Shown here piece by piece: positions 1 through 7,561 of a DNA stretch of 64,000 bases. Both the position numbers and the translations under genes were made by a program. The DNA comes from Martinezella dioscoreae (GTDB lineage Bacteria; Pseudomonadota; Alphaproteobacteria; Rhizobiales; Rhizobiaceae), in NCBI RefSeq assembly GCF_009176305.1, contig NZ_BLAJ01000003.1:248001-312000 (forward strand), in the 5' to 3' direction. Position 1 is the first letter of the stretch. Every line of letters starts with the position of its first letter. Below the pieces are notes generated by a model. The model saw nothing but the letters and a program-made list of their open reading frames with translations. It was not told where the DNA came from and did no database searches.

Positions 1-372
1 CGGGCGCTGGCGCTCGGCGAGCTCAAGCTTTCGGACTGGTGGCGCGTGGCGTTCCGCGAACTGCCGACAGGCATCGTGCTCGGCGCGATCCTCGGCCTCG
101 TCGGCTTTGCCCGCATCGTGCTCTGGCAGAATATCGGCCTCTTCGATTACGGCCCGCATTGGCAGCTGGTCGCTTTCACCGTCTTCGCGGCCCTGATCGG
201 CATCGTCACCTTCGGCTCGCTTGCCGGCTCTATGCTGCCCTTCGTCCTGCAGAAGCTACGCCTCGATCCAGCCAGCGCATCGGCACCCTTCGTCGCGACG
301 CTCGTCGATGTTACCGGCCTGGTGATCTACTTCTCGGTTGCCCTGCTGATCCTCAGCGGAACGATGCTCTGA
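1..372 (+). CDS. mgtE: MgtE-family magnesium transporter, C-terminal part (5' end outside window)
   Basis: The frame is open from base 1 and ends at TGA 370-372, giving the last 123 residues of a longer protein. The sequence is a run of hydrophobic helices (about residues 20-40, 52-77 and 95-120). It contains the P-F-V-A-T-L-V-D-V-T-G-L stretch typical of the last helices of the MgtE Mg2+ channel/transporter, where conserved Pro, Asp and Thr line the pore. The family couples cytoplasmic CBS-type Mg2+ sensing to this membrane domain, but the sensing part lies outside the window. A strong terminator follows 20 bases downstream, so this gene ends its transcription unit. Family assignment is good; the exact substrate (Mg2+, Co2+ or other) is inferred. 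Confidence 0.8.
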   Translation, partial: RALALGELKLSDWWRVAFRELPTGIVLGAILGLVGFARIVLWQNIGLFDYGPHWQLVAFTVFAALIGIVTFGSLAGSMLPFVLQKLRLDPASASAPFVATLVDVTGLVIYFSVALLILSGTML

Positions 373-393
373 GGATAATCAAATTCTCATGGC

Positions 394-425
394 AAAGGGG
401 CCGGCGACGGCCCTTTTTCATTTTT
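394..425 (+). terminator. Rho-independent terminator after mgtE
   Basis: A stem of about 10 bp has arms at 394-403 and 408-417 around a GCGA loop, with one G-U pair. It is followed by a T-rich tail to 425. It sits 21 bases after the mgtE stop and before the convergent Lrp gene. Confidence 0.8.
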
Positions 426-437
426 ACTCCGGCTATT

Positions 438-911
438 TCATTCAGGCTGTGGCAGTTTCAGAGCACCGTTGGTCTTGATCGTGCGAATCGCGAAGTTCGA
501 GCGCAGATCGACCACGCCTGGAAGGACAAGCAGCTTTTCCGACATCACCTTCTCATAGGCGGCCAAATCCTCCACCACGACCTCAGCCAGGAAATCGGCC
601 GTACCCGAAATCAGATGGCAGGCGACGACTTCCGGAATGGCGAGCAATGCTGCCTGCTGCGTCTCGGAATTCTCCTTCGAATGATGGCCGACCTTGAGTT
701 CCACGAAGACCGTGAGACCGAGGCCGGCCTCCTTGCGGTCAATATCCGCGCGATAGCCGCGCAAAAGCCCGGATTTTTCCAGATTGCGAATGCGCCTGAG
801 GCAAGGAGACGGCGAGAGATTTACCCGCTCGGCGATCTCGACATTGGTGGCGCGCGCATCCTCCTGAAGGCAGTTGAGGATCGCGATATCGAATTTATCC
901 AGTTTTGGCAT
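438..911 (-). CDS. Lrp/AsnC-family transcriptional regulator
   Basis: A 157-residue protein of normal Lrp/AsnC length. Residues 3-60 form the N-terminal helix-turn-helix, with L-D-x-x-D at the start, N-V-E-I-A-E-R-V and the recognition helix L-S-P-S-P-C-L-R-R-I. Residues 65-145 form the RAM/effector-binding sandwich domain. Such proteins are octameric regulators of amino-acid metabolism and transport that respond to an amino acid. The gene is divergent from an EamA-type permease starting at about 1050, which is the common arrangement in which the Lrp protein controls the exporter. Regulation of that neighbour is inference from position. The ligand cannot be read from the sequence. Confidence 0.9.
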   Translation of the reverse strand: MPKLDKFDIAILNCLQEDARATNVEIAERVNLSPSPCLRRIRNLEKSGLLRGYRADIDRKEAGLGLTVFVELKVGHHSKENSETQQAALLAIPEVVACHLISGTADFLAEVVVEDLAAYEKVMSEKLLVLPGVVDLRSNFAIRTIKTNGALKLPQPE

Positions 912-1049
912 ATTCGAGAAACTCTAATTTGCAAATTGGCAGTTTATTGCTGATAGCACGATTTTGGAGCCATAACTAGCAAGGACATGCCTCGGCCTTC
1001 GGGACTATCTTTTCCTCATTCGAAAGATAACCGGATCGCTGGAAAGGAT

Positions 1050-1958
1050 ATGTCGATGACCGCTTTGTCTCTCTCCACCCGCAAGGCAACCCCCACCATG
1101 GTCGGCTATGCCGGCGCCATCGTTACCGTCTTGATCTGGGCAAACTGGATTCTCGCAACCCGCCACACGGCCGAAACGCAGATGGGCACCATCGATCTCG
1201 GCCTGATCCGTTACGGCGTGCCGGCCCTGGTGCTCGCACCCGTCTGGTGGAAGACGGGCCTGCTGCCGAAGGGCGTGCCACTGAAACTGCTCGCGCTGAT
1301 GGTCTGCGGTTCCGGCGCCCTCTTCTTCCAGCTGACCACGCTTGCCATCCAGTTCACGCCCGCCTCGTCGGCCGGCATCCTGCTCGGCGGCTCCATGCCG
1401 CTCGCAACTGCCCTGATTGGTGTGCTGTTGTTCCGCGAGCGGCTTGATATCACCCGCTGGCTCGGCCTTGGCGGCATCGTCGCCGGCGTCGTGATCCTCC
1501 TGGCACGCAGCCTCTATGGCGTGCAGATCTCCTGGGAGGGCTTTATCCTGCTGCCGCTGTCTGCCGTGCTCTGGGCAAGCTACACGCATGCCTTCCGCCG
1601 CTCCGGCCTGAGTGCTCTGCAGTCGAGCGCCATCATCGCCGTCTGGTCGTTCCTGATCCATGTCGGCCTGGCCGCCGTCTTCGGCAGCTCACTTGCCTCG
1701 GTGCCGCTGCCGGAAATCGGTCTGCAGATCGTCAGCCAGGGCCTGCTGTCCGGCCTTGCCGCCACTCTCGCCTATGGCCTCGCCGTCCAGGCTCTCGGTG
1801 GCACCCAGGCCGCAGCCTTCACCGCCATCACCCCCGTCCTTGCCACGATCGGCGGCGGCTTTCTGCTCGGCGAGGAAATCGGAACAGCCGGGATTGCCGC
1901 AGCGATCGTCACGGGGCTTGGGGTGGCACTTTCGACCGGGGTGCTGGCCCGGAAATAA
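1050..1958 (+). CDS. EamA/DMT-family permease (RhaT/YdcZ-like exporter)
   Basis: A drug/metabolite-transporter protein of about 302 residues with ten predicted hydrophobic helices in two EamA repeats. The second repeat starts near S-W-E-G-F and ends in the G-E-E-I motif typical of the family. The frame is open from 987. ATG 1050 or 1056 fits better because a GGAAAGG ribosome binding site lies at 1041-1047 and the first helix starts at V-G-Y-A-G. Members export amino acids or other small metabolites through the inner membrane. Divergent orientation with the Lrp gene suggests amino-acid-responsive export. The substrate is unknown. Confidence 0.85.
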   Translation: MSMTALSLSTRKATPTMVGYAGAIVTVLIWANWILATRHTAETQMGTIDLGLIRYGVPALVLAPVWWKTGLLPKGVPLKLLALMVCGSGALFFQLTTLAIQFTPASSAGILLGGSMPLATALIGVLLFRERLDITRWLGLGGIVAGVVILLARSLYGVQISWEGFILLPLSAVLWASYTHAFRRSGLSALQSSAIIAVWSFLIHVGLAAVFGSSLASVPLPEIGLQIVSQGLLSGLAATLAYGLAVQALGGTQAAAFTAITPVLATIGGGFLLGEEIGTAGIAAAIVTGLGVALSTGVLARK

Positions 1959-2060
1959 GTCTTTCAACTGCAAGACAATGGATCGAAGGCTGCCATGTGC
2001 AACCCTCGGCATTGAAAGCAGCATCATCTGATGCTAATTTTGATGACAACGGAGATATCA

Positions 2061-2258
2061 ATGCGCACCACCGTAGCCATCGACGATAAGTTGCTTGCGG
2101 ATGCACGCGAGGTTACCGGTCTCGCCGAGACCTCGGCAATCCTGCGTGAAGCATTGAAAGCCCTTGTGGAACGGGAAGCCGCCAAAACGCTGATACGTCT
2201 CGGCGGCACCGAACCGAATATCACGGCTCCCCCTCGTCGTCAGTTTGGCGTCGAATGA
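2061..2258 (+). CDS. VapB-type antitoxin (DUF2191 / ribbon-helix-helix)
   Basis: A 65-residue protein starting M-R-T-T-V-A-I-D-D, the usual beginning of the VapB/DUF2191 group. An N-terminal strand inserts in DNA, followed by helices with E-T-S-A-I-L-R-E-A-L. ATG 2061 was chosen over the in-frame start at 2031 because GGAGA lies at 2051-2055 and family members begin here. The basic/proline tail (about residues 50-65) would wrap the toxin. Its stop overlaps the next start as ATGA at 2255-2258, so the two are translationally coupled. Type II antitoxins neutralise the PIN toxin and repress their own promoter; both roles here are inferred from family and context. Confidence 0.82.
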   Translation: MRTTVAIDDKLLADAREVTGLAETSAILREALKALVEREAAKTLIRLGGTEPNITAPPRRQFGVE

Positions 2259-2620
2259 TCCTGGTCGATACGTCGATCTGGATCGATCACTTTCATACGC
2301 TGGAGGCGCGGCTTCAATCTCTGCTGGAGCAAAAACAAGTCGTCGTTCATCCCTTTGTCGTCGGTGAGATCAGCCTTGGCAATCTGCGGCAATATGATCT
2401 CGTGATAGGAAGCCTCCGTAGACTGCCTGCAATTGCGAGAGCCTCGGATGAGGACGTTCTTTATTTCATCCGAAGCAACAAACTGCAGGGTACCGGAATC
2501 GGCTATATCGATGCTCATCTCGCGGCCGCGACGATACTGGCGCCTGGAACCTATCTCTGGACGCGCGACAAACGGCTGCAACGTGTGGCCGAAAACCTCG
2601 GCATTGCCGCGCTGCTATAA
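2255..2620 (+). CDS. VapC-type PIN-domain ribonuclease toxin
   Basis: A 121-residue single PIN domain. The acidic Mg2+-binding residues are in place: D5 in V-D-T-S-I-W, E38 in V-G-E-I, D86 in Y-I-D-A-H and D105 in T-R-D-K-R. All four being present argues for an active RNase. VapC toxins cut RNA, often tRNA, when released from VapB. The start overlaps the antitoxin stop by four bases. The 3' end stops one base short of the convergent acetyltransferase gene. The family is clear; the RNA target cannot be told from sequence. Confidence 0.9.
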   Translation: MILVDTSIWIDHFHTLEARLQSLLEQKQVVVHPFVVGEISLGNLRQYDLVIGSLRRLPAIARASDEDVLYFIRSNKLQGTGIGYIDAHLAAATILAPGTYLWTRDKRLQRVAENLGIAALL

Positions 2621-2621
2621 A

Positions 2622-3149
2622 TCAGAAGCGCAGCGCCATGGCCACGCGTCTGGCCGGATCAGCGCCGTGGTCAAATTCATTCTCCAGGATCTGCGTGAGA
2701 GCGGCCGACCTTTCTCCATGATCGAGGATTTGAAATCCTAAGGAGGCGTAGAATGGCGCGTTGAAGGCCACATGCCGGTCCGTCGTCAAAGTGACGCCAG
2801 TGGCCCCTTGCGTTCTCGCCGCCGCAATCGCAGCTTCCATCAGCCGACGCCCAACACCTCGCTTCTGCCAACGTCTAACGACATCGATTTCGGCGATGTA
2901 AACCGAGCTATCTTTCATAACGCCGGCCAAAAAGCCGAACGGCCGATCTTCATCGTCGACGGCAACGAACAGCAAGCCTTCCGCAAGGGATTGCTCCAAC
3001 ACGTCGAGAGGCAGGGACGTCGGCTCGCAAGCAACCGCGCCGGCCTCATGCAGAGCCCAGAAAGCATCGATCTCGATGGCAGCGAGCAAATGCAGTTCGT
3101 CGGCCCTGGCCGAACGGATCGTCCAGGCGCCCTGTTCGATCTCCGTCAT
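2622..3149 (-). CDS. GNAT-family N-acetyltransferase
   Basis: A 175-residue protein with one GNAT fold. The acetyl-CoA pyrophosphate-binding motif A is visible at residues 92-103 (R-R-W-Q-K-R-G-V-G-R-R-L), followed by the helix A-A-I-A-A-A and motif B around F-N-A-P-F-Y-A-S-L-G-F near residues 128-140. It lies seven bases downstream of the ETF-QO stop on the same strand, so the two are probably co-transcribed. There is no obvious biochemical link to electron transfer. The substrate is not predictable; GNAT enzymes acetylate amines of small molecules, peptides or proteins. Confidence 0.85.
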   Translation of the reverse strand: MTEIEQGAWTIRSARADELHLLAAIEIDAFWALHEAGAVACEPTSLPLDVLEQSLAEGLLFVAVDDEDRPFGFLAGVMKDSSVYIAEIDVVRRWQKRGVGRRLMEAAIAAARTQGATGVTLTTDRHVAFNAPFYASLGFQILDHGERSAALTQILENEFDHGADPARRVAMALRF

Positions 3150-3155
3150 CGCATC

Positions 3156-4820
3156 TCACATATTCGGATAGACCGGCCCTTCGCCGCCCTGCGGCGGCAC
3201 CCAGTTGATGTTCTGGTTCGGGTCCTTGATATCGCAGGTCTTGCAGTGGACGCAGTTCTGGGCGTTGATGACGAAGGTATCCTTGCCGTCCTTCTCCACC
3301 CATTCATAGACGCCGGCCGGACAGTAGCGCGTTGACGGACCGGCATAGACATCGTGTTCCGAATTCTTCTGCAGTGCCATGTCCTTGACCTGCAGATGCA
3401 CCGGCTGATCTTCCTCATGATTGGTGTTCGACAGGAACACCGAGGAGAGGCGGTCGAAGGTGAGCACGCCGTCCGGCTTCGGATAGTCGATCTTCTGGTG
3501 CTGTGCGGCGGGCTCTAGGCTCTGCGCGTCCGTCTTGCCGTGCTTCAGCGTACCGAAGAAAGAGAAGCCGAACAGCTGGTTCGTCCACATGTCGAGGCCG
3601 CCGAGCGCCACGCCGATCGCCGTGCCGAACTTCGACCACAGCGGCTTGACGTTCCGGACGCGCTTCAGGTCCTTGCCGATATCCGAAGAGCGCCACTCGT
3701 TCTCGATCTCGACCACCTCGTCATTGCCGCGACCAGCCGCGATTGCCGCGGCGATCTTGTCGGCCGCCAGCATGCCCGACAGCACCGCATTGTGGCTGCC
3801 CTTGATGCGGGGAACGTTGACGAAACCTGCCGAGCAGCCGATCAGCGCACCGCCCGGGAAGGTCAGCTTCGGCACCGACTGATATCCGCCCTCGGTGATG
3901 GCGCGCGCGCCATAGGAGATGCGTTTACCACCCTCGAAAGTGCCGCGGATGGCCGGATGGGTCTTGAAGCGCTGGAATTCCTCGAAGGGATAGAGATAGG
4001 GGTTCTTGTAGTTCAGGTGCACGACGAAGCCGACCGCGACCAAATTGTCTTCCAGATGGTAGAGGAACGAGCCGCCGCCCGTCTTCATGCCAAGAGGCCA
4101 GCCGAAGGAGTGCTGCACCAGGCCCTTCTTATGGTTCTCGCGCTTGACCTCCCAGAGCTCCTTGATGCCGATGCCGAACTTCGGCACGTCGCTGTTCCGC
4201 GCGAGATCAAACTTGGCAATCAGCTGCTTTGCGAGCGAGCCGCGCACGCCCTCGCCGATCAGCACGTATTTGCCGAGCAACGCCATGCCGCGGGTATAGT
4301 TCGGGCCGGGTTCGCCGTTCTTCTCGATGCCCATGTCGCCGGTCGCGACGCCGATGACGGCTCCCTCTTCATTATAGAGCACTTCGGTCGCGGCAAAGCC
4401 GGGATAGATCTCGACGCCGAGAGCTTCGGCCTTCTCGGCAAGCCAGCGACAGACATTGCCGAGCGAGACGATATAGTTGCCGTGATTGTTCATCAGCGGC
4501 GGCATCAGGAAATTCGGCAGGCGGACGGAGCCGGCAGGCCCCAGAAACAGGAAGTGGTCGCTCGTGACTTTGGTCTTGAAGGGATGCCCCTCCTCGTCAC
4601 GCCAGCCCGGCAGCAGGCGGTCGATGCCGATCGGATCGACGACGGCGCCCGACAGGATATGCGCGCCAACCTCGGCCCCCTTCTCGAGCACGACGACGGT
4701 CAGATCGGGATTGATCTGCTTCAGCCGGATCGCCGCCGACAGGCCCGCTGGACCTGCGCCGACAATCACAACGTCGAATTCCATGCTCTCGCGTTCCGGC
4801 AGCTCGTTCGCGTCAGTCAT
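3156..4820 (-). CDS. Electron transfer flavoprotein-ubiquinone oxidoreductase (ETF-QO)
   Basis: A 554-residue protein, the normal length for ETF-QO. An N-terminal FAD-binding Rossmann motif G-A-G-P-A-G lies at residues 21-26. A C-terminal 4Fe-4S ferredoxin-like domain has cysteines C500, C523, C526 and C529 (C-V-H-C-K-T-C). The enzyme takes electrons from ETF, reduced by acyl-CoA and amino-acid dehydrogenases, and passes them to ubiquinone at the membrane. The gene leads a short unit with the acetyltransferase. Start ATG 4818-4820 fits the conserved N-terminus. A 480-codon antisense frame over it is a composition artefact. Assignment is firm. Confidence 0.95.
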   Translation of the reverse strand: MTDANELPERESMEFDVVIVGAGPAGLSAAIRLKQINPDLTVVVLEKGAEVGAHILSGAVVDPIGIDRLLPGWRDEEGHPFKTKVTSDHFLFLGPAGSVRLPNFLMPPLMNNHGNYIVSLGNVCRWLAEKAEALGVEIYPGFAATEVLYNEEGAVIGVATGDMGIEKNGEPGPNYTRGMALLGKYVLIGEGVRGSLAKQLIAKFDLARNSDVPKFGIGIKELWEVKRENHKKGLVQHSFGWPLGMKTGGGSFLYHLEDNLVAVGFVVHLNYKNPYLYPFEEFQRFKTHPAIRGTFEGGKRISYGARAITEGGYQSVPKLTFPGGALIGCSAGFVNVPRIKGSHNAVLSGMLAADKIAAAIAAGRGNDEVVEIENEWRSSDIGKDLKRVRNVKPLWSKFGTAIGVALGGLDMWTNQLFGFSFFGTLKHGKTDAQSLEPAAQHQKIDYPKPDGVLTFDRLSSVFLSNTNHEEDQPVHLQVKDMALQKNSEHDVYAGPSTRYCPAGVYEWVEKDGKDTFVINAQNCVHCKTCDIKDPNQNINWVPPQGGEGPVYPNM

Positions 4821-5112
4821 TCATCTTCTCCGCTTGGCCGGCGTCCGATCATCCCGGATCGCAGCCTTGTCCCCTTGGGCGTCTTCCCCGTTTCGGTTAT
4901 CTCTTGTCAAAATGGGAGGGGATTGTCGAGCCGGGAAGCGACAGGCAATCCCCCAATTTGCCCAACACGTAAAACAAGTTAAATGACCCTTACGTTAACG
5001 TCAATATTCTGATGGTATTTGCCATCAGTTGTGAAGTGCACCTTCCATAGTCGCCCGATGGCCCTCTATAAATGCCAATCAGACAATCCAAATAGCATGA
5101 AGGGTGATCAAG

Positions 5113-5901
5113 ATGGATCTTCGTATTGGCGGGAAGCGCGCACTGGTGCTCGCCTCATCGAAGGGGCTGGGCCATGGCATCGCCGTGGCGCTTGCCCGCG
5201 AGGGCGTGAATGTCCTGCTCTGCGGCCGCAGCGGAGACCGGCTGGATAGCAATTGCAAGGCCATCAATGCCGAGGGCAAGGGCCGGGCCGACTGGATCTG
5301 GGCCGACCTCAACGACGAGAACTTCGTTGAGGTCGTCACCAAGGCTGCGACCGAGAAGCTCGGCGGCATCGACATCCTCGTCAACAATAGCGGTGGCCCG
5401 ACTCCCGGCACGACGGAAGATATGACCGCCGACCGGCTGGAGACCTATTTCATCTCCATGGTGTCGCGGATCATTACCCTCACCAATGCGCTCTTGCCTG
5501 AGATGAAGGCACAGGGATGGGGACGCATCCTCACCGTCGCCTCCTCCGGCGTCATCGAGCCCATTCCTAATCTTGCGCTCTCCAACACGCTGCGCCCGGC
5601 GCTTGCGGGTTGGAGCAAGACGCTGGCCAGCGAAGTAGCGGCATACGGCATCACCGTGAACATGCTTCTGCCAGGCAGCATCGCGACCGACCGGCTGGCG
5701 GAGCTCGATTCGGCCACGGCGAAACGCGGCGGCAGAAGCCTCGACGAGGTCAGCGCCGAGCGCCAACAGCGCATCCCCGCCGGCCGCTACGGCCGCGTCG
5801 AGGAATTCGCCGCCACCGCCGCCTTCCTTTGCAGCGAACCGGCGAGCTACGTGACGGGCACCATGGTCCGCTGCGATGGGGGAGCTGCTCGCTCCCTTTG
5901 A
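5113..5901 (+). CDS. SDR-family protein resembling beta-ketoacyl-ACP reductase, with atypical active site
   Basis: A 262-residue short-chain dehydrogenase/reductase fold. ATG 5113 is preferred to GTG 5104 because AGGG at 5100-5103 is well spaced. The N-N-S-G-G motif is present (residues 91-95), as is S144/S145. However, the nucleotide motif reads A-S-S-K-G-L-G instead of T-G-x-x-x-G-x-G, and the usual Y-x-x-x-K is replaced by S-N-T-L-R at 157-161. This matches a known SDR subgroup described as lacking a perfect catalytic tetrad and NAD motif. Fold and subgroup are well supported. Reductase activity is uncertain and the substrate unknown. It stands alone, upstream of the RND operon. Confidence 0.85.
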   Translation: MDLRIGGKRALVLASSKGLGHGIAVALAREGVNVLLCGRSGDRLDSNCKAINAEGKGRADWIWADLNDENFVEVVTKAATEKLGGIDILVNNSGGPTPGTTEDMTADRLETYFISMVSRIITLTNALLPEMKAQGWGRILTVASSGVIEPIPNLALSNTLRPALAGWSKTLASEVAAYGITVNMLLPGSIATDRLAELDSATAKRGGRSLDEVSAERQQRIPAGRYGRVEEFAATAAFLCSEPASYVTGTMVRCDGGAARSL

Positions 5902-6328
5902 GATCGCCACCGCGGCGAACAGAGTGCAGGCCCTTGCAACAGGGCCTGACAACACAATTCCGTGAGCTGCAGCAACGCTTCTATGCACGCGGCAGCACAT
6001 CTTTACACTATAAATACCGCCTAAAGCTGTTTTGCCGACCGATTATTACATAACGGCAATCAAAAAATAGCCATTTGACTGTTTGCTGCACCGCACAAAC
6101 AGAAACAATTCCAAAGCTTTCCAAGCTTTAATTTTTCGTCGTCCGGAACTGTGGTAGATTCCACAGCATCAGCGTTCATGAATTCGCGTTAAAGGGACAG
6201 AATTACCGAACGTTAGCGGTAACGGCGATGTATGGATTGCGGCGAAGCTCGTCTTTGTTGTGCGACGCAATAAATACACTTCACCGTCCTCGCGCTTCCT
6301 GCAACAAGCCCCGACCGGTTCTTTAAAT
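5902..6328 (+). promoter_or_regulatory. Intergenic region carrying the likely RND operon promoter and two inverted repeats
   Basis: A 427-base gene-free region. A perfect 8-bp hairpin without T-run lies at 5927-5948, 26 bases after the SDR stop. The right half is A+T-rich. TTGACT at 6075-6080 could be a -35 element, but I find no convincing -10 at the right distance. Two short inverted repeats could be operators: CTGTGG-N6-CCACAG at 6149-6166 and TTACCG-N8-CGGTAA at 6203-6222. No regulator gene is adjacent. Promoter and operator roles are inferred only from position. Confidence 0.4.
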
Positions 6329-7561
6329 ATGAAAAAACTTTGGCTTCCCCTCGGCCTTCTCGTCGTCGCAGCCCTTGCGGCGTGGAGCTACCGCGACCGT
6401 ATTCCTTTCCTTTCCGCCTTTGTCGATCAAGCGTCCGCAGAAACCAAAGACGCCGGCAAGGCGGCGCAGGCCGGCGGCAAGCGTCAGGCCGGCCCAGTCG
6501 CGGTAAAGACCGTTGCCGCAGTCAAAACTACGCTCCCAATGGACGTTCCCGCGACCGGCTGGGTCGTGCCGATCGATTCAACGACGATCGCCGCACAGGA
6601 AGCCGGATTGATCACGCAGATCGCCGTAAAAGATGGCGCGACGGTCAAAGCCGGCGACCTGATCGCAAAACTCGATCCGCGTACGGCACAGGCTGCCGTC
6701 GACAAGGACAAGGCGAACATTACGAAAGACCAGGCAAACCTTGCCCAAGCGGAGACCGCGCTGACCCGTGCCAATAGCTTGCTCACGAGCAGCGCCGGCA
6801 CTCAGGCGACTGCCGATGAAGCGCGTGCGACCCGCGACGGCGCCATTGCCACGCTCAGCGCGGACCAGGCACAGCTTGCCTCGGATCAAGTCCTGCTCGG
6901 AAATACCGACATACGGGCACCTTATGATGGCAGGCTTGGCGATGTTCAATTGAGCCTGGGGGCTTATGTCAGCGCCGGCACGCCGATCGTGACGATCAGC
7001 AAATATGATCCGGCATATATCAAGTTTACCATGCAGGAAAACAATCTGCGCGAACTGCAGGAACAGCTGGCCGCGGGTCCTGTTCACGTCACCACCGTTC
7101 CCCGTTCCGCACAGGGCAAGCCCCGCACCGGAACGATCACCTTTTACGACAACACGGTCGACCAGGCTTCCGGAACGATCGCCGTGAAGGCAACGTTCGA
7201 AAATGCCAACGGTGCCTTGTGGCCGGGACGCTCCGCGAATGTCATGGTTCACTTCGCCGACAACGAGCAGCTGATCGTCGTGCCGACCGTTGCCGTCAGC
7301 CCGGGGCCGGACGGCTATATCGCCTTTGTGGTGAAAGACAACAAGGTCAAGATTACGCCAGTGACGATTGCTCGCGCCAATGGCGGCCGCACAGCCGTCG
7401 CCACAGGCCTTTCGGTCGGCGATCATGTCGTTGTCGAAGGCCAGTCGCAACTGAACAACGGCACCGAAGTCAAGGAACAGTTCAGCGACAATCCAAACGA
7501 GAAGGTCGCTTCGGCCGATGATGGAAAAACCGAAACCATCGCAGTTGGAGCGCAACAATGA
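6329..7561 (+). CDS. RND efflux pump periplasmic adaptor (membrane fusion protein)
   Basis: A protein of about 410 residues with an N-terminal signal/anchor (M-K-K-L-W then a hydrophobic stretch to about residue 20). It continues with the HlyD/AcrA architecture: lipoyl half-motif A-G-L-I-T-Q-I-A-V-K-D-G, a coiled-coil hairpin rich in A, Q and D (about residues 110-185), the second lipoyl half R-A-P-Y-D-G-R-L-G, a beta-barrel and a membrane-proximal domain. It joins the inner-membrane RND pump to an outer-membrane channel. ATG 6329 is chosen because the signal begins there, though its ribosome site is weak. It overlaps the pump gene by four bases (ATGA). No outer-membrane factor gene is nearby. 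Confidence 0.9.
   Translation: MKKLWLPLGLLVVAALAAWSYRDRIPFLSAFVDQASAETKDAGKAAQAGGKRQAGPVAVKTVAAVKTTLPMDVPATGWVVPIDSTTIAAQEAGLITQIAVKDGATVKAGDLIAKLDPRTAQAAVDKDKANITKDQANLAQAETALTRANSLLTSSAGTQATADEARATRDGAIATLSADQAQLASDQVLLGNTDIRAPYDGRLGDVQLSLGAYVSAGTPIVTISKYDPAYIKFTMQENNLRELQEQLAAGPVHVTTVPRSAQGKPRTGTITFYDNTVDQASGTIAVKATFENANGALWPGRSANVMVHFADNEQLIVVPTVAVSPGPDGYIAFVVKDNKVKITPVTIARANGGRTAVATGLSVGDHVVVEGQSQLNNGTEVKEQFSDNPNEKVASADDGKTETIAVGAQQ

Noticed and set aside
3540..4982. 480-codon plus-strand open frame
   Set aside because: Antisense to ETF-QO; composition artefact.
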